A stretch of DNA of 64,000 nucleotides from Ardenticatenales bacterium (GTDB lineage: Bacteria; Chloroflexota; Anaerolineae; Ardenticatenales; Ardenticatenaceae): assembly GCA_020634795.1 (NCBI GenBank), contig JACKAZ010000009.1, positions 124,001-188,000 of the forward strand. The letters are read 5' to 3'. Made by a program: the position numbers and the translations under genes. Positions 8,977 through 17,105 of the stretch are shown here, in pieces. Under the pieces are notes generated by a model, which made no database searches, was not told the DNA's origin, and saw only the letters and a program-made list of their open reading frames with translations. Within the stretch, counting starts at the first letter, position 1; the number at the start of each line of letters is the position of its first letter.

Positions 8977-9696
8977 TTAGGAGAGGGTTTCGCCCACTTC
9001 CAGCGTCAACAGTTCCACATCGTCGGGCAGTAAGGCCTGCAACGCCTCGGGCGTGCCGGTCAACAAGGGGAAGGTCCCGTAATGCTGCGGTACCACCCGC
9101 TTCGCTTTTAGCAACGACACGGCTTTCGCCGCCTGCCTCGGTCCCATCGTAAAGTGGTCGCCGATGGGCAGAATGACCAAATCCGGCGCGTACAGCTCGG
9201 CGATGAGTGCCATATCCCCAAAGACATCGGTGTCCCCCGCATTGTAGATCGTAAAACCGTTCGAGAAGCGCAGCACCAAGCCGCACGGGTCGCCCATATC
9301 CACGTTGACATCGCCATCCATGTACGAAGAGGAGTGCAGCGCCTGCACCAACGTCACCTCGACATCCGCAATCGAGAGCGTGCCCCCCTTGTTGCCGCCG
9401 TTGGTCGCTTCCACGCCCTTGCTCTCGGCCCATGTCGTCAGATCAAAGATGGCGACCACGGTGGCACCGGTCCGTTTCGCAATCGGCACCAGATCGGAAA
9501 TGTGGTCTCCGTGGCCATGGGTACAGAGGATGCCATCGATCCCGTCGAAGGCATCGTCCCGCTTGTACTCCGCCGGACATTTGGGGTTGCCCTGAATGAA
9601 GGGGTCGATCAGCAGCCGTTTGCCCTCGGGCGTGCGTACCAACCATGTTGCGTGGCCCAGCCATGTCAGTTCAACGTCCTGATTCAGTACGTTCAT
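8977..9696 (-). CDS. Metal-dependent hydrolase, metallo-beta-lactamase fold (UPF0173-like)
   Basis: The 239-residue cytoplasmic protein starts LTWLGHATWLV and carries the metal-binding signature HGHGDH at residues 60-65. It also has a later histidine in VQALHSSSY, the NAGDTDVFGD aspartate and a C-terminal PQHYGTFP histidine. This arrangement is that of the UPF0173/UlaG-like group of the metallo-beta-lactamase superfamily; the substrate is unknown in most members. An AAAAGGAGG Shine-Dalgarno is well spaced from the ATG. It is followed on the same strand by the LysM gene, but promoter elements between them suggest independent expression. Confidence 0.9.
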   Translation of the reverse strand: MNVLNQDVELTWLGHATWLVRTPEGKRLLIDPFIQGNPKCPAEYKRDDAFDGIDGILCTHGHGDHISDLVPIAKRTGATVVAIFDLTTWAESKGVEATNGGNKGGTLSIADVEVTLVQALHSSSYMDGDVNVDMGDPCGLVLRFSNGFTIYNAGDTDVFGDMALIAELYAPDLVILPIGDHFTMGPRQAAKAVSLLKAKRVVPQHYGTFPLLTGTPEALQALLPDDVELLTLEVGETLS

Positions 9697-10102
9697 TTAC
9701 CTGCCTCCTTTTGGCATGAAGATTGAGGATATGAGCGCCTCTTGCGCCCTTCGCTGTGGCTCTGTCGAGATAAGGCGTGTGCCGATGGAGATAAAGAGGG
9801 GGATTGTTACTGCGTTGATTTGAAAATGGAGCATGGGGAGTTGTCGGGAGCTGTTTTACCGCTCCACCGGTGAGCATCGGATCCCGCGCTACTTTCATAA
9901 TGTCTGTCCCGCTCCCTAAACTCCCCACAGCCGTAACCCCCCGCCTCCGAAGTATACCCGTGACGGGATGGGGCAAAAAGCCTGTCGTGACGGAAAAACG
10001 GCGAAACGCGCTTATTTCACCCGTCTGCGCCGTTTAGCAACGACCCAGATCGAATAGAGGAAACTTAACAATTATTAAGCAGAACAAATGTCCGATTTAC
10101 GC
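9697..10102. other. Intergenic region between the hydrolase and lexA
   Basis: This divergent intergenic stretch has no convincing gene. Its right end becomes AT-rich toward the lexA promoter and contains a second, degenerate LexA-like site (GAAC-N4-GTCC). The left part shows no recognisable repeat family apart from a lone GGAGCATGGGGAG. Confidence 0.6.
10082..10093. promoter_or_regulatory. Degenerate second LexA box
   Basis: GAACAAATGTCC matches GAAC-N4-GTTC in seven of eight fixed positions. It lies 17 bp upstream of the perfect box's left edge and just outside the -35 element, a position suitable for cooperative autorepression. Confidence 0.4.
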
Positions 10103-10131
10103 TTGACATCGAACCTATGTTCCATTATACT
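10103..10131 (+). promoter_or_regulatory. lexA promoter
   Basis: TTGACA (10103-10108) and TATACT (10126-10131) are separated by 17 bp, close to a perfect sigma70/sigmaA promoter, about 33 bp upstream of the lexA start codon. Confidence 0.85.
10111..10122. promoter_or_regulatory. LexA operator (SOS box)
   Basis: GAACCTATGTTC is a perfect GAAC-N4-GTTC dyad located entirely between the -35 and -10 elements of the lexA promoter, so bound LexA would block RNA polymerase. The form is the Gram-positive type (CGAAC-N4-GTTCG) and not the CTGT-type box of Escherichia coli. Confidence 0.88.
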
Positions 10132-10164
10132 GCGTTCAGATCATATTGAGGGGGAGGTGTACCG

Positions 10165-10836
10165 ATGGCGGGAAAGAAAAAGAAACTGAGCGATCGACAG
10201 GCGAAAATCTTGCTCTTCATTGAGGAGCGGATCGTCAAGTCGAAAGCGCCACCGTCGATCCGCGAAATCTGCGATGAATGTAAGATCAGTTCGACGTCGG
10301 TTGCAGATTACAATCTGAAGCGGTTGGAGGAACGGGGCTACATCCGACGTACGCAAAATGTGGCGCGGGGATTGGAGGTCATTGATCCGCAGGGGCCACT
10401 ATTGGAGGCGATGGATCAGGTGAAGATCGGACTTTACGGAAAGATCGCGGCGGGCGATACCATTCCAACGCCCGACAACTCGCCCCCCGAGTATGAGATT
10501 GAGATTCCCCGATCCTTGCTGCCCGCCTCGCAGGGCGACGGCCTTTACGCGCTGAAAGTCGATGGCTATTCAATGGTCGATGCGTTGGTTGCCGATGGCG
10601 ACATCGTGGTGCTGCGCCAAGCCAGCGTCGCCGAACAGGGGGACATCGTGGCGGCGTGGATCGAAAGCCGTGACGAATGGACCCTTAAAAAGTATTACCA
10701 TCACGGTAATTCGGTCGAGCTACGGCCCTGCAACCCGACGGAGTTCACCGCGCAAGATATCAAGGAACGCTTCACCTTCCACGACGACGATGTGCGGATC
10801 AACGGCGTGGTCTGCCTGGTCGTACGCCAACCCTAA
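10165..10836 (+). CDS. lexA: LexA repressor, SOS response
   Basis: LexA represses DNA-damage genes and cleaves itself when RecA filaments form. The 223-residue product has an N-terminal winged helix-turn-helix (LSDRQAKILLFIEE, then SIREICDECKISSTSVADYNLKRLEERGYI). The C-terminal S24 peptidase domain has the autocleavage bond at Ala96-Gly97 (GKIAAGD), the catalytic serine at 136 (DGYSM) and the general-base lysine at 175 (EWTLKKYY). The start follows a strong GGGGGAGGTG ribosome-binding site. The gene has its own promoter with an embedded operator and a strong terminator, so it is a monocistronic autoregulated unit. It appears fully functional. Confidence 0.97.
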   Translation: MAGKKKKLSDRQAKILLFIEERIVKSKAPPSIREICDECKISSTSVADYNLKRLEERGYIRRTQNVARGLEVIDPQGPLLEAMDQVKIGLYGKIAAGDTIPTPDNSPPEYEIEIPRSLLPASQGDGLYALKVDGYSMVDALVADGDIVVLRQASVAEQGDIVAAWIESRDEWTLKKYYHHGNSVELRPCNPTEFTAQDIKERFTFHDDDVRINGVVCLVVRQP

Positions 10837-10857
10837 CTGCTATCGTTCCCAAACGTG

Positions 10858-10894
10858 CAACGAGCGCACCCCATGGGGTGCGCTCGTTGTTTTT
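10858..10894 (+). terminator. Strong intrinsic terminator of lexA
   Basis: A perfect 16-bp inverted repeat (CAACGAGCGCACCCCA and its complement, 10858-10889) is followed by TTTTT. It lies 22 bp past the lexA stop codon. Confidence 0.92.
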
Positions 10895-10930
10895 ATGTCA
10901 ATCTACCTGCGTACTTCGAGCCACGCAGCA

Positions 10931-10959
10931 GCGTCAGACGGCCCCTAAGCGTCTGACGC
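10931..10959. repeat. Perfect 10-bp inverted repeat with 9-nt loop
   Basis: GCGTCAGACG (10931-10940) pairs with CGTCTGACGC (10950-10959). No U-tract follows on either strand. It lies between the convergent lexA and surE genes, about 100 bp past the surE stop, and may protect or punctuate the surE transcript. Confidence 0.6.
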
Positions 10960-11061
10960 GCGATCGGCAGATATCCCTTCCACTGCTGATCAAAGAGAGA
11001 AACCATGAATCTCTCTATATCTGACACCATAAGTGCATCCCGATCAAACAGCCCCTCCTTC

Positions 11062-11850
11062 TTACGCCAGAGAGAGCTCCCACCCCGTCAGCCGCGCCCG
11101 CATCGCCTCGTCCGTCATATCCAGCTTGAGCGGCGTGACCGAAACGAAATCGTGGTGGACCGCCCAAATGTCGGAATCTTCCGCGCTCCAATCACCCCCC
11201 GGCGCTTCCCCGTCCACCCAGTAGAAGGCACGGCCCGACGGATCCTCGCCGATCACCATGCGATCCGTATATTCCCGGTTGCCCTGATAGGTGACCCGTA
11301 CGCCACGCCAATCCGCCACCGGCGTACCTGGAAAATTGACGTTGAGCAAGCTGTTGCGTGGCAACCCGCGCTGCCAGACATTCGCCGCGACCTGCGCCGC
11401 GACCTGCGCCGCAGCCATCAAACGCTGCGCATCTTGGCTCCGATCATCGATGGAGCAGGCGATGGCCGGCAGCCCGAAAATCGTCGCTTCGAAGGCGGCG
11501 GCCACCGTGCCGGAATAGGTCACATCTTGGCCCAAGTTCGGGCCACGGTTGATCCCACTCACCACCAGATCAGGGGGCGAGGCCAGCAGCCCTTCGCAGC
11601 CCAGCGTCACACAGTCGGCGGGCGAGCCGGAGCAAGCGTAGACCGCCTCAATCCCTTCGATGTCTAACGGATAGGGATCGGCCCGCAGGAATTGGCGCAA
11701 CGTCTTGTGATGGCCGCTGATCGACCAGTTGCGATCCGGCGCCACGATGGAGACACGGCCCACCGCGCGCAGCGCCGCCGCCAGCCGATGCAGCCCGGGC
11801 GAATCAATGCCATCATCATTCGAAACTAGGATGTGGGGTTGGATATTCAT
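11062..11850 (-). CDS. surE: 5'/3'-nucleotidase SurE
   Basis: SurE is a metal-dependent phosphatase acting on nucleoside monophosphates. The 262-residue product has the signature ILVSNDDGIDSPGL at its N-terminus (metal-binding Asp-Asp), followed by VVAPDRNWS-like sequence (SIVAPDRNWSISGH), GSPADCVTLG and VVSGINRGPNLGQDVTYSGTVAA, the core of the family. The ATG at 11850 puts the NDDG motif at the usual distance from the N-terminus; a TTG four codons upstream is possible but has no better ribosome-binding site. It converges with lexA and seems to be transcribed alone. Confidence 0.96.
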   Translation of the reverse strand: MNIQPHILVSNDDGIDSPGLHRLAAALRAVGRVSIVAPDRNWSISGHHKTLRQFLRADPYPLDIEGIEAVYACSGSPADCVTLGCEGLLASPPDLVVSGINRGPNLGQDVTYSGTVAAAFEATIFGLPAIACSIDDRSQDAQRLMAAAQVAAQVAANVWQRGLPRNSLLNVNFPGTPVADWRGVRVTYQGNREYTDRMVIGEDPSGRAFYWVDGEAPGGDWSAEDSDIWAVHHDFVSVTPLKLDMTDEAMRARLTGWELSLA

Positions 11851-11862
11851 GGGAATTGTCAA

Positions 11863-12171
11863 GAGTCGATGAGAGACGCTGTTGCCTGTTGCGTGTTTGG
11901 CTTCTCAAGGTCGAAATAGCGTTGTTATGAGATCAGCCCTACATTTCGTTGGGGGCATGGTACATGGGGCATGGGGGCGTTGCGAAGCGACGACGATGCA
12001 ATGACTGAGCCATGCGGCCGATGCTCGACGCCAACCCGACGATCCACCGCGCCCACGACACCAAGAGCGCGTGGGTACACCGCCCGCCATCGCCCCATTC
12101 GCCCGCCATCGAGCCTCTGAACCCTATCCAACCTGCCACCACAACGCCCCCAGAGACAACTCGCCGACGCC
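11863..12171. repeat. Intergenic region with degenerate repeats
   Basis: No gene is seen. The segment 11950-12010 carries CATGGGGCATGGGGGCGTTG, GCGAAGCGACGACGATGC and a GATGCTCGACGCC stretch that recur in near-identical form at 15599-15760 on the other side of the PBP gene. Confidence 0.6.
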
Positions 12172-15100
12172 TTACCGCGCCTGCACCGTGATGCGCACCG
12201 CTTCGCTGCGGGCGCTGTTGCCCGCGCCATCGTAGGCCACCGCGTAGATCTCGATCTCGCGCTGTGCCCCCGCGCCCAAGCCCGAATCGGCCAAAGTCCA
12301 GCGCACGTTGAAGCTCGACGAACTGCTTTCGAACAAGCGGCCATCCACGTAGAAGTCGACGCGGTCCAACGCGATGTTGTCGGTCGCGTCGGCTTGGATG
12401 TTGAGCCACGAATCCCCGCCCAGTTCCACGACGGCCCCGTTGTAGGGGTAGCTGATCGAGACGGTCGGCGCGACGTTGTCGACATAGACCTGCACGGAAG
12501 AGCGTGTCACCGCGCCGGTCGATTCCTCCATCACCAGTTGGATCGTATAAAGTCCGTTACCGAAGCCGCGCGTGTCCCAATATTCCAACGTGCCGTTTTG
12601 GACGGGGGTATAGTGATCGGGGCCGATTTGGATCCAGTTGCTCGGATTCAACCCCTGCCCCACCAATACCCGATAGAGACGGAAGGCGGTTGCCCCTCGC
12701 GGAATGCCCGCTGGCGCCGAGGTTTCGGTTGGAACTGGTGGCGGCTCGCCTTCCTGTCGCAAGGGGGCTGCCAAGCGTACCGACACGGGTGGCTCGTGCA
12801 TCGCGCCGCCCTCCGGCGTGGGCGTCAGCCTGACTGGCTCCACCGGGGCGATCGTGGGGTCCGCGCCGGGGGTCGGCGGTGGCACATTGGGATCGACCGT
12901 TGGCGTGACTTCAGGCGTCACATTGGGATCGACCGTCGGCGTGGCGTTGGGATCGGGCGTGGCGGTCGGCACTGCGGTCGGCTGAATGACGATCGTGCTG
13001 TAGGCGTTGCCCGTGATCGGGATGATGCCCCCCACGTAGTTGTAGGGGCCTGGGTTGCCAATCGAGACCGGCCCCGTCGCCACGCCCGCCGTCTGCGACG
13101 AATCGTAGGTCGAGGGCGGCAGCGGGATGTTGTTTTCCCGCGCCCAATCTTCCGCTTCGGGCGGAATCATCATAAAAACCTGGGTTCGCACCTGATCGGC
13201 CGGGCAGGAAAGCGTCGCCAGCCGTCCGCTGTCGCCACAGACGCGCACCGCTTGGAAGAGCGTATCGGGCGCGGTGGGCTGCGTGCCATCCACAAACAGT
13301 TCACGCTTCGTCTCCGGACATTGCGGTGTGGGCAACATCCCACTCTTGGCGCAGACATCCACCTGCACGATGCTGGTCGGCGGGAGGAACTGCTCCGGCG
13401 GCAACCCACGGTGGATAAACTCCATGCTCTGCTGCCAGATCGGTGCCGCCACCTTCGAACCGGGCGCTTCCCCCGCCTCGCTGTCGATCATCACGCGGTA
13501 ATCGGCGTTGCCGACCCAAACGCCCGTCACATATTGCGGCGTGTAGCCGATGGTCCAGCCGTCGCGGAAATCGTTGGTCGATCCGGTCTTGGTCGCCACC
13601 GGACGACCGGGCAAGATCAGCGCATTGTTTTCGCCGAAGGCGGGCGCACGCGCCGCGTTGTCACTCATGACGTTCTGCATGATGTAGGCGAGCTGTGGCG
13701 TGATCACCTGCCGGGTTTCCGGCGTGTCGTAGCGATAGATCTCGTTCTCCTTCGCATCCACCACCATCAGGATGCTGGCCGGATCCAGCTCCCGATAGCC
13801 CGGACGGCGCTGAAGCTCCGGAACCGGCGTGCCGACCATCGTGCCGTTGTTTGCCATCACGCTGAAGGCATAGACATGATCGAGCAGCGTGACTTCGCCC
13901 CCGCCCAAGGTCAACGACAGCCCCACGTCCTCTTCACGCAGGGTGTTGATGCCCATGCGGTGCATGGTCTGGATCACGCGGCCCACGCCGACCCAATCCA
14001 TCACCTTCACGGCAGGGATGTTGAGCGACTGCTGTAACGCGTCGCGGAAGAGGATCGGCCCGCGATAGGTGCGGTCGTAATTTTCCGGCACGTAGGGCGG
14101 ATTGGGCGAATCGTCAAAGACCGTTCGCACATCCCAGACCATGGAGGCAGCGGTGTAGCCCTCTTCCAGCGCTGTCAGATAGGTGTAGGGCTTGACGCTG
14201 GAACCGGGCTGGCGCGGCGCGGTCGCCATGTTGATCTCGCCGTCAATCGCCTCGTTCCGATAGTCGATGGAGCCGACCATCGAGACAATTTCCCCCGTCT
14301 TGGGGTTGATCGTCACCACCGCCGCGTTGGAAGCGTCGATCGGGGGCTGCTCGCTCTCGGGGTTCCCCGCTTGAATCGCTGCCAAATGGTTACGCGCAAT
14401 CGACTGTTGCGCCTGAAATTGGTCGTAGTCGAGGGTGGTATAGACCGTCAGCCCGCCGTTGTAGAGCAGATCGGTGCTGCCGAACTGCGCTTGCAAAATC
14501 TCTTCCAGATCACGCAACGCGTAAAGTGTGAAGTGGGGGGCGTCGAGGCTTTCGCTGTAGATCGCACGCACCAGATGGTCGATCACCGGCTCGGCGACCG
14601 CTTCCTCGTACATCTGGTCGGTCAGGTAACCCTCCTCGCGCATTCGATCCAGCGCCAGCCGCTGTCGCTCCAACGCCACCTCCGGCTGGGTGAAGGGGTC
14701 GTAGGTGGCGGGGGCGTTGGGGATAATCGAGAGCAGCGCCGCTTCGGCCACGGTCAGATCACTGGCATTCTTGCCAAAGTAAGTCGCCGCTGCCGCTTCC
14801 GCACCGTAGGCGAGGTTGCCGTAGTTGATCGTGTTGAGGTACCACTCCAGAATCGTATCTTTGTCGTACTTGCGCGACAGCTCAATCGCCAGAATCGTCT
14901 CGGTAATCTTCCGTTCGGGGCTGGCGATGTAGCGCTGTTCGGGGTCAATGGCCACCAGCTTGATGAGCTGTTGGGTGATCGACGAGCCACCGCCCTGGAT
15001 CGAGCCAGAGGTTAGGCTCTGGATCGCGGCGCGGGAAATACCGCGCAGGTCGATGCCCGGGTTGTCGTAGAAGGTCTTGTCCTCCAGCGCGATGGTCGCG

Positions 15101-15531
15101 TTGATCAGGTTGGGCGAAATGTCGTCCAGCGCGATCACCTGACGGTTACCGCCACGCGGGTCGTAGACCTCCCAAAGCAGATGCTGACCGCTGCGATCAT
15201 AAATCTTGGTCGTCTTGAACTCCCGCGCTTGCCCTTCCTCCACATCTTCCGGGGTTGGCACCTCGCCGTTGTAGAGATTCTCGGCGTAGAAACCGATGGT
15301 TGAGACCGCGACCTCTTCGATGAGATTGTCCATGTCGGGCGACGTGCGTTCGGTGAGATAGAGCCACGCCAAGCCGCCGACCGCCGCTGGCACCACGATC
15401 AAGGTGATGAGCGAGGCAAAGAGCACCGTGCCCAGCAGCGCCAAGCGGCGTTTGAGCGCGTTGCTTTCCGCCCGCTTCAGGGCGCGGCGTTGCCGACGAT
15501 TGAGGATGGCGATTCGTGAACTGCGGTCCAT
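12172..15531 (-). CDS. Bifunctional penicillin-binding protein (GT51 transglycosylase and transpeptidase) with Ig-like C-terminus
   Basis: This class A PBP of 1119 residues polymerises and crosslinks peptidoglycan outside the membrane. A basic cytoplasmic tail precedes a membrane anchor at about 31-58. The GT51 domain has the catalytic motif ALEDKTFYDNPGIDLRGI (Glu150) and QGGGSSITQQLIK. The transpeptidase domain has SSVK (Ser444, Lys447), SLN (502-504) and KTGST (648-652). After this come a Cys-containing segment (VCAKSGMLPTPQCP, VCGDSGRLATLSCP), a Pro/Thr-rich linker at roughly 850-910 and a beta-rich C-terminal region with a Big/Ig-like domain. The length is well above a standard PBP1a because of this tail. 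All active-site motifs are intact. Confidence 0.95.
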   Translation of the reverse strand: MDRSSRIAILNRRQRRALKRAESNALKRRLALLGTVLFASLITLIVVPAAVGGLAWLYLTERTSPDMDNLIEEVAVSTIGFYAENLYNGEVPTPEDVEEGQAREFKTTKIYDRSGQHLLWEVYDPRGGNRQVIALDDISPNLINATIALEDKTFYDNPGIDLRGISRAAIQSLTSGSIQGGGSSITQQLIKLVAIDPEQRYIASPERKITETILAIELSRKYDKDTILEWYLNTINYGNLAYGAEAAAATYFGKNASDLTVAEAALLSIIPNAPATYDPFTQPEVALERQRLALDRMREEGYLTDQMYEEAVAEPVIDHLVRAIYSESLDAPHFTLYALRDLEEILQAQFGSTDLLYNGGLTVYTTLDYDQFQAQQSIARNHLAAIQAGNPESEQPPIDASNAAVVTINPKTGEIVSMVGSIDYRNEAIDGEINMATAPRQPGSSVKPYTYLTALEEGYTAASMVWDVRTVFDDSPNPPYVPENYDRTYRGPILFRDALQQSLNIPAVKVMDWVGVGRVIQTMHRMGINTLREEDVGLSLTLGGGEVTLLDHVYAFSVMANNGTMVGTPVPELQRRPGYRELDPASILMVVDAKENEIYRYDTPETRQVITPQLAYIMQNVMSDNAARAPAFGENNALILPGRPVATKTGSTNDFRDGWTIGYTPQYVTGVWVGNADYRVMIDSEAGEAPGSKVAAPIWQQSMEFIHRGLPPEQFLPPTSIVQVDVCAKSGMLPTPQCPETKRELFVDGTQPTAPDTLFQAVRVCGDSGRLATLSCPADQVRTQVFMMIPPEAEDWARENNIPLPPSTYDSSQTAGVATGPVSIGNPGPYNYVGGIIPITGNAYSTIVIQPTAVPTATPDPNATPTVDPNVTPEVTPTVDPNVPPPTPGADPTIAPVEPVRLTPTPEGGAMHEPPVSVRLAAPLRQEGEPPPVPTETSAPAGIPRGATAFRLYRVLVGQGLNPSNWIQIGPDHYTPVQNGTLEYWDTRGFGNGLYTIQLVMEESTGAVTRSSVQVYVDNVAPTVSISYPYNGAVVELGGDSWLNIQADATDNIALDRVDFYVDGRLFESSSSSFNVRWTLADSGLGAGAQREIEIYAVAYDGAGNSARSEAVRITVQAR

Positions 15532-15876
15532 GGCGTCCTACATTGGTGGGTAGTGGGGATTAGAGGATGGGTTATGGCTGGAAGTCGGTTAGCGTTAGTG
15601 GGGCATGGGGCATGGGAGCGTTGCGAAACGATGTCGATGCCGCGTAATTCGATTCAGGATTCACAAGAAGATGAAACTCGGTCGAACGGTGCAAAGTGCA
15701 AGGAAAGATCGCCAAATCAACGTAATGGCCATGTCTCCGATGCTCGATGCTCGATCCCAACAACGCTATCCCTCTGGACGACCCAGAGAGCAGAGCAGTG
15801 AACCCCTTTCCATCATCCCCCCATTCACCATTCGCCATGCCCCATACCCCTCGAAGACAAGGCTCCGTTTCAACGC
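15532..15876. repeat. Intergenic region with degenerate repeats
   Basis: No gene is seen. It contains CATGGGGCATGGGAGCGTTG and CGAAACGATGTCGATGC at 15603-15641 and GATGCTCGATGCTCGATCCC around 15737, which mirror the copy downstream of the PBP gene. Near 15870 there is an 8-mer-like TTTCAACGCTCAAACCCTCGAACG stretch, shown here only as class: CGCTTGAA-type. Confidence 0.6.
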
Positions 15877-16626
15877 TCAAACCCTCGAACGCTTCTGCAC
15901 CACGAGCAAATGCGACAGCCCCACAACGCGCAGCGGCGTTCGCTCCAGCGCGTAGCTCGTTGCCCGCACGATGCGGCCCAGCGCCGGACGGCGTTGCACG
16001 ACGTTGTCGTAGCCGGGGAAGAGCTGGGTATGATGAACGATCTCGCTCTGCGCCCCCTCGAAAAGGCGGCGCAGGGCGCTGCCACTGTACGTGCGAACGT
16101 GGGGCGCGAAGCGGTTACGGATCGGCAGCGGCAGATAGTTAACGCCGAATATGTTGCCGAACTGATAGTCGCCGCGCCAATAGATGCCGTGCGTCTCGAA
16201 GGGCCACCAGCGGTTCGGCACAAAGATGATCGCCCGCCCGCCCGGTCGCAGCACGCGCACGATCTCGCGCGCGGCCACTACGTCGTCCGTGACATGCTCC
16301 AGCACCTCGTGAGAGAGCACCACATCGAAGCTATCACTCGGGAAGGGTAACAATTCGGCCGAAACGAGCGCATCGTTACGCAGGTTGGCTTCCTGCGCCC
16401 GCTCGAACTCGTATTCGGTGCCGACCGCTCGTTCGAGCCTCGGAGCCAGCGCCGCCATCCGCGCCAGATACAGCCCCAGCCCCGTCCCTACATCGAGGAT
16501 GGCGCGGGCATGTTCAAGACGGCCCCAATGGGCGATCATCGCCAAGCGGCGCTCTTGGCCCGCGCGCCAAACGTAACTCGGTTCACCCAGTCGGGCGGCG
16601 TGTCGGCTCGGTTGATGGACGGTCAT
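15877..16626 (-). CDS. Class I SAM-dependent methyltransferase
   Basis: The 249-residue protein has the SAM-binding motif I ILDVGTGLGLYLARM (residues 43-57), an acidic residue ending motif II (VGTEYEFERAQEANLR), and post-I motifs PFPSDSFDVVLSHEVLEHVTDD and REIVRVLRPGGRAIIFVPNRW, all characteristic of Methyltransf_11/25 enzymes. The substrate cannot be deduced. It starts at ATG behind GAGGAA. Neighbours are a PBP gene and a SWIM-domain gene on the same strand, but large repeat-filled gaps separate them, so no operon is implied. Confidence 0.88.
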   Translation of the reverse strand: MTVHQPSRHAARLGEPSYVWRAGQERRLAMIAHWGRLEHARAILDVGTGLGLYLARMAALAPRLERAVGTEYEFERAQEANLRNDALVSAELLPFPSDSFDVVLSHEVLEHVTDDVVAAREIVRVLRPGGRAIIFVPNRWWPFETHGIYWRGDYQFGNIFGVNYLPLPIRNRFAPHVRTYSGSALRRLFEGAQSEIVHHTQLFPGYDNVVQRRPALGRIVRATSYALERTPLRVVGLSHLLVVQKRSRV

Positions 16627-16765
16627 TATTCCTCAAAAGTGGCACAGCATCAGCGAGGAGTGTACTCACACCGTGTTCCGAAACCAAGATCGCGCCAACG
16701 TTCAAGCGTTCAAGCACGTCGAGTGGGCCAGCGCGCCCCACCCCGCGTTAACGTGTATAGATCAC

Positions 16766-17097
16766 CGTAGGGTCGGGCCGCCGTGCCCGACCGTGGGCCG
16801 CCGTGCCCGACCGTGGGCCGCCGTGCCCGACCCATCCATCGTGTGATAATCGCCGTATATCCGCGGCAGGGACGACCACGGCGGGTCGTCCCTACACGGC
16901 GGACATTGTTTGTGGGTGCCCGTAGGGTCGGGCCGCCGTGCCCGACCGTGGGGCCGCCGTGCCCGACCGCGGGCCGCCGTGCCCGACCGCAGGCCGCCGT
17001 GCCCGACCGTGGCCGCCATGACCGACCGCGCGGGGCCGCCGTGCCCGACCGCGCGGGGCCGCCGTGCCCGACCGCGCGGGGCCGCCGTGCCCGTTGA
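16766..17097. repeat. Direct-repeat array of a GGCCGCCGTGCCCGACC unit
   Basis: About eleven copies of GGCCGCCGTGCCCGACC, spaced every 19-23 bp, occur in two blocks (three copies at 16773-16831, eight at 16926-17092, one of them degenerate). Between the blocks lies a hairpin GGGACGACC/GGTCGTCCC at 16869-16892. The array fills the gap between two minus-strand genes. The copies are not conserved as protein, and spacers vary, so this is not coding and not CRISPR. Confidence 0.85.
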
Positions 17098-17105
17098 ACC
17101 CTCAG

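Noticed and set aside
9671..9976. A 101-residue minus-strand frame upstream of the hydrolase
   Set aside because: It has no ribosome-binding site, lacks protein-like composition and overlaps the start of the hydrolase gene.
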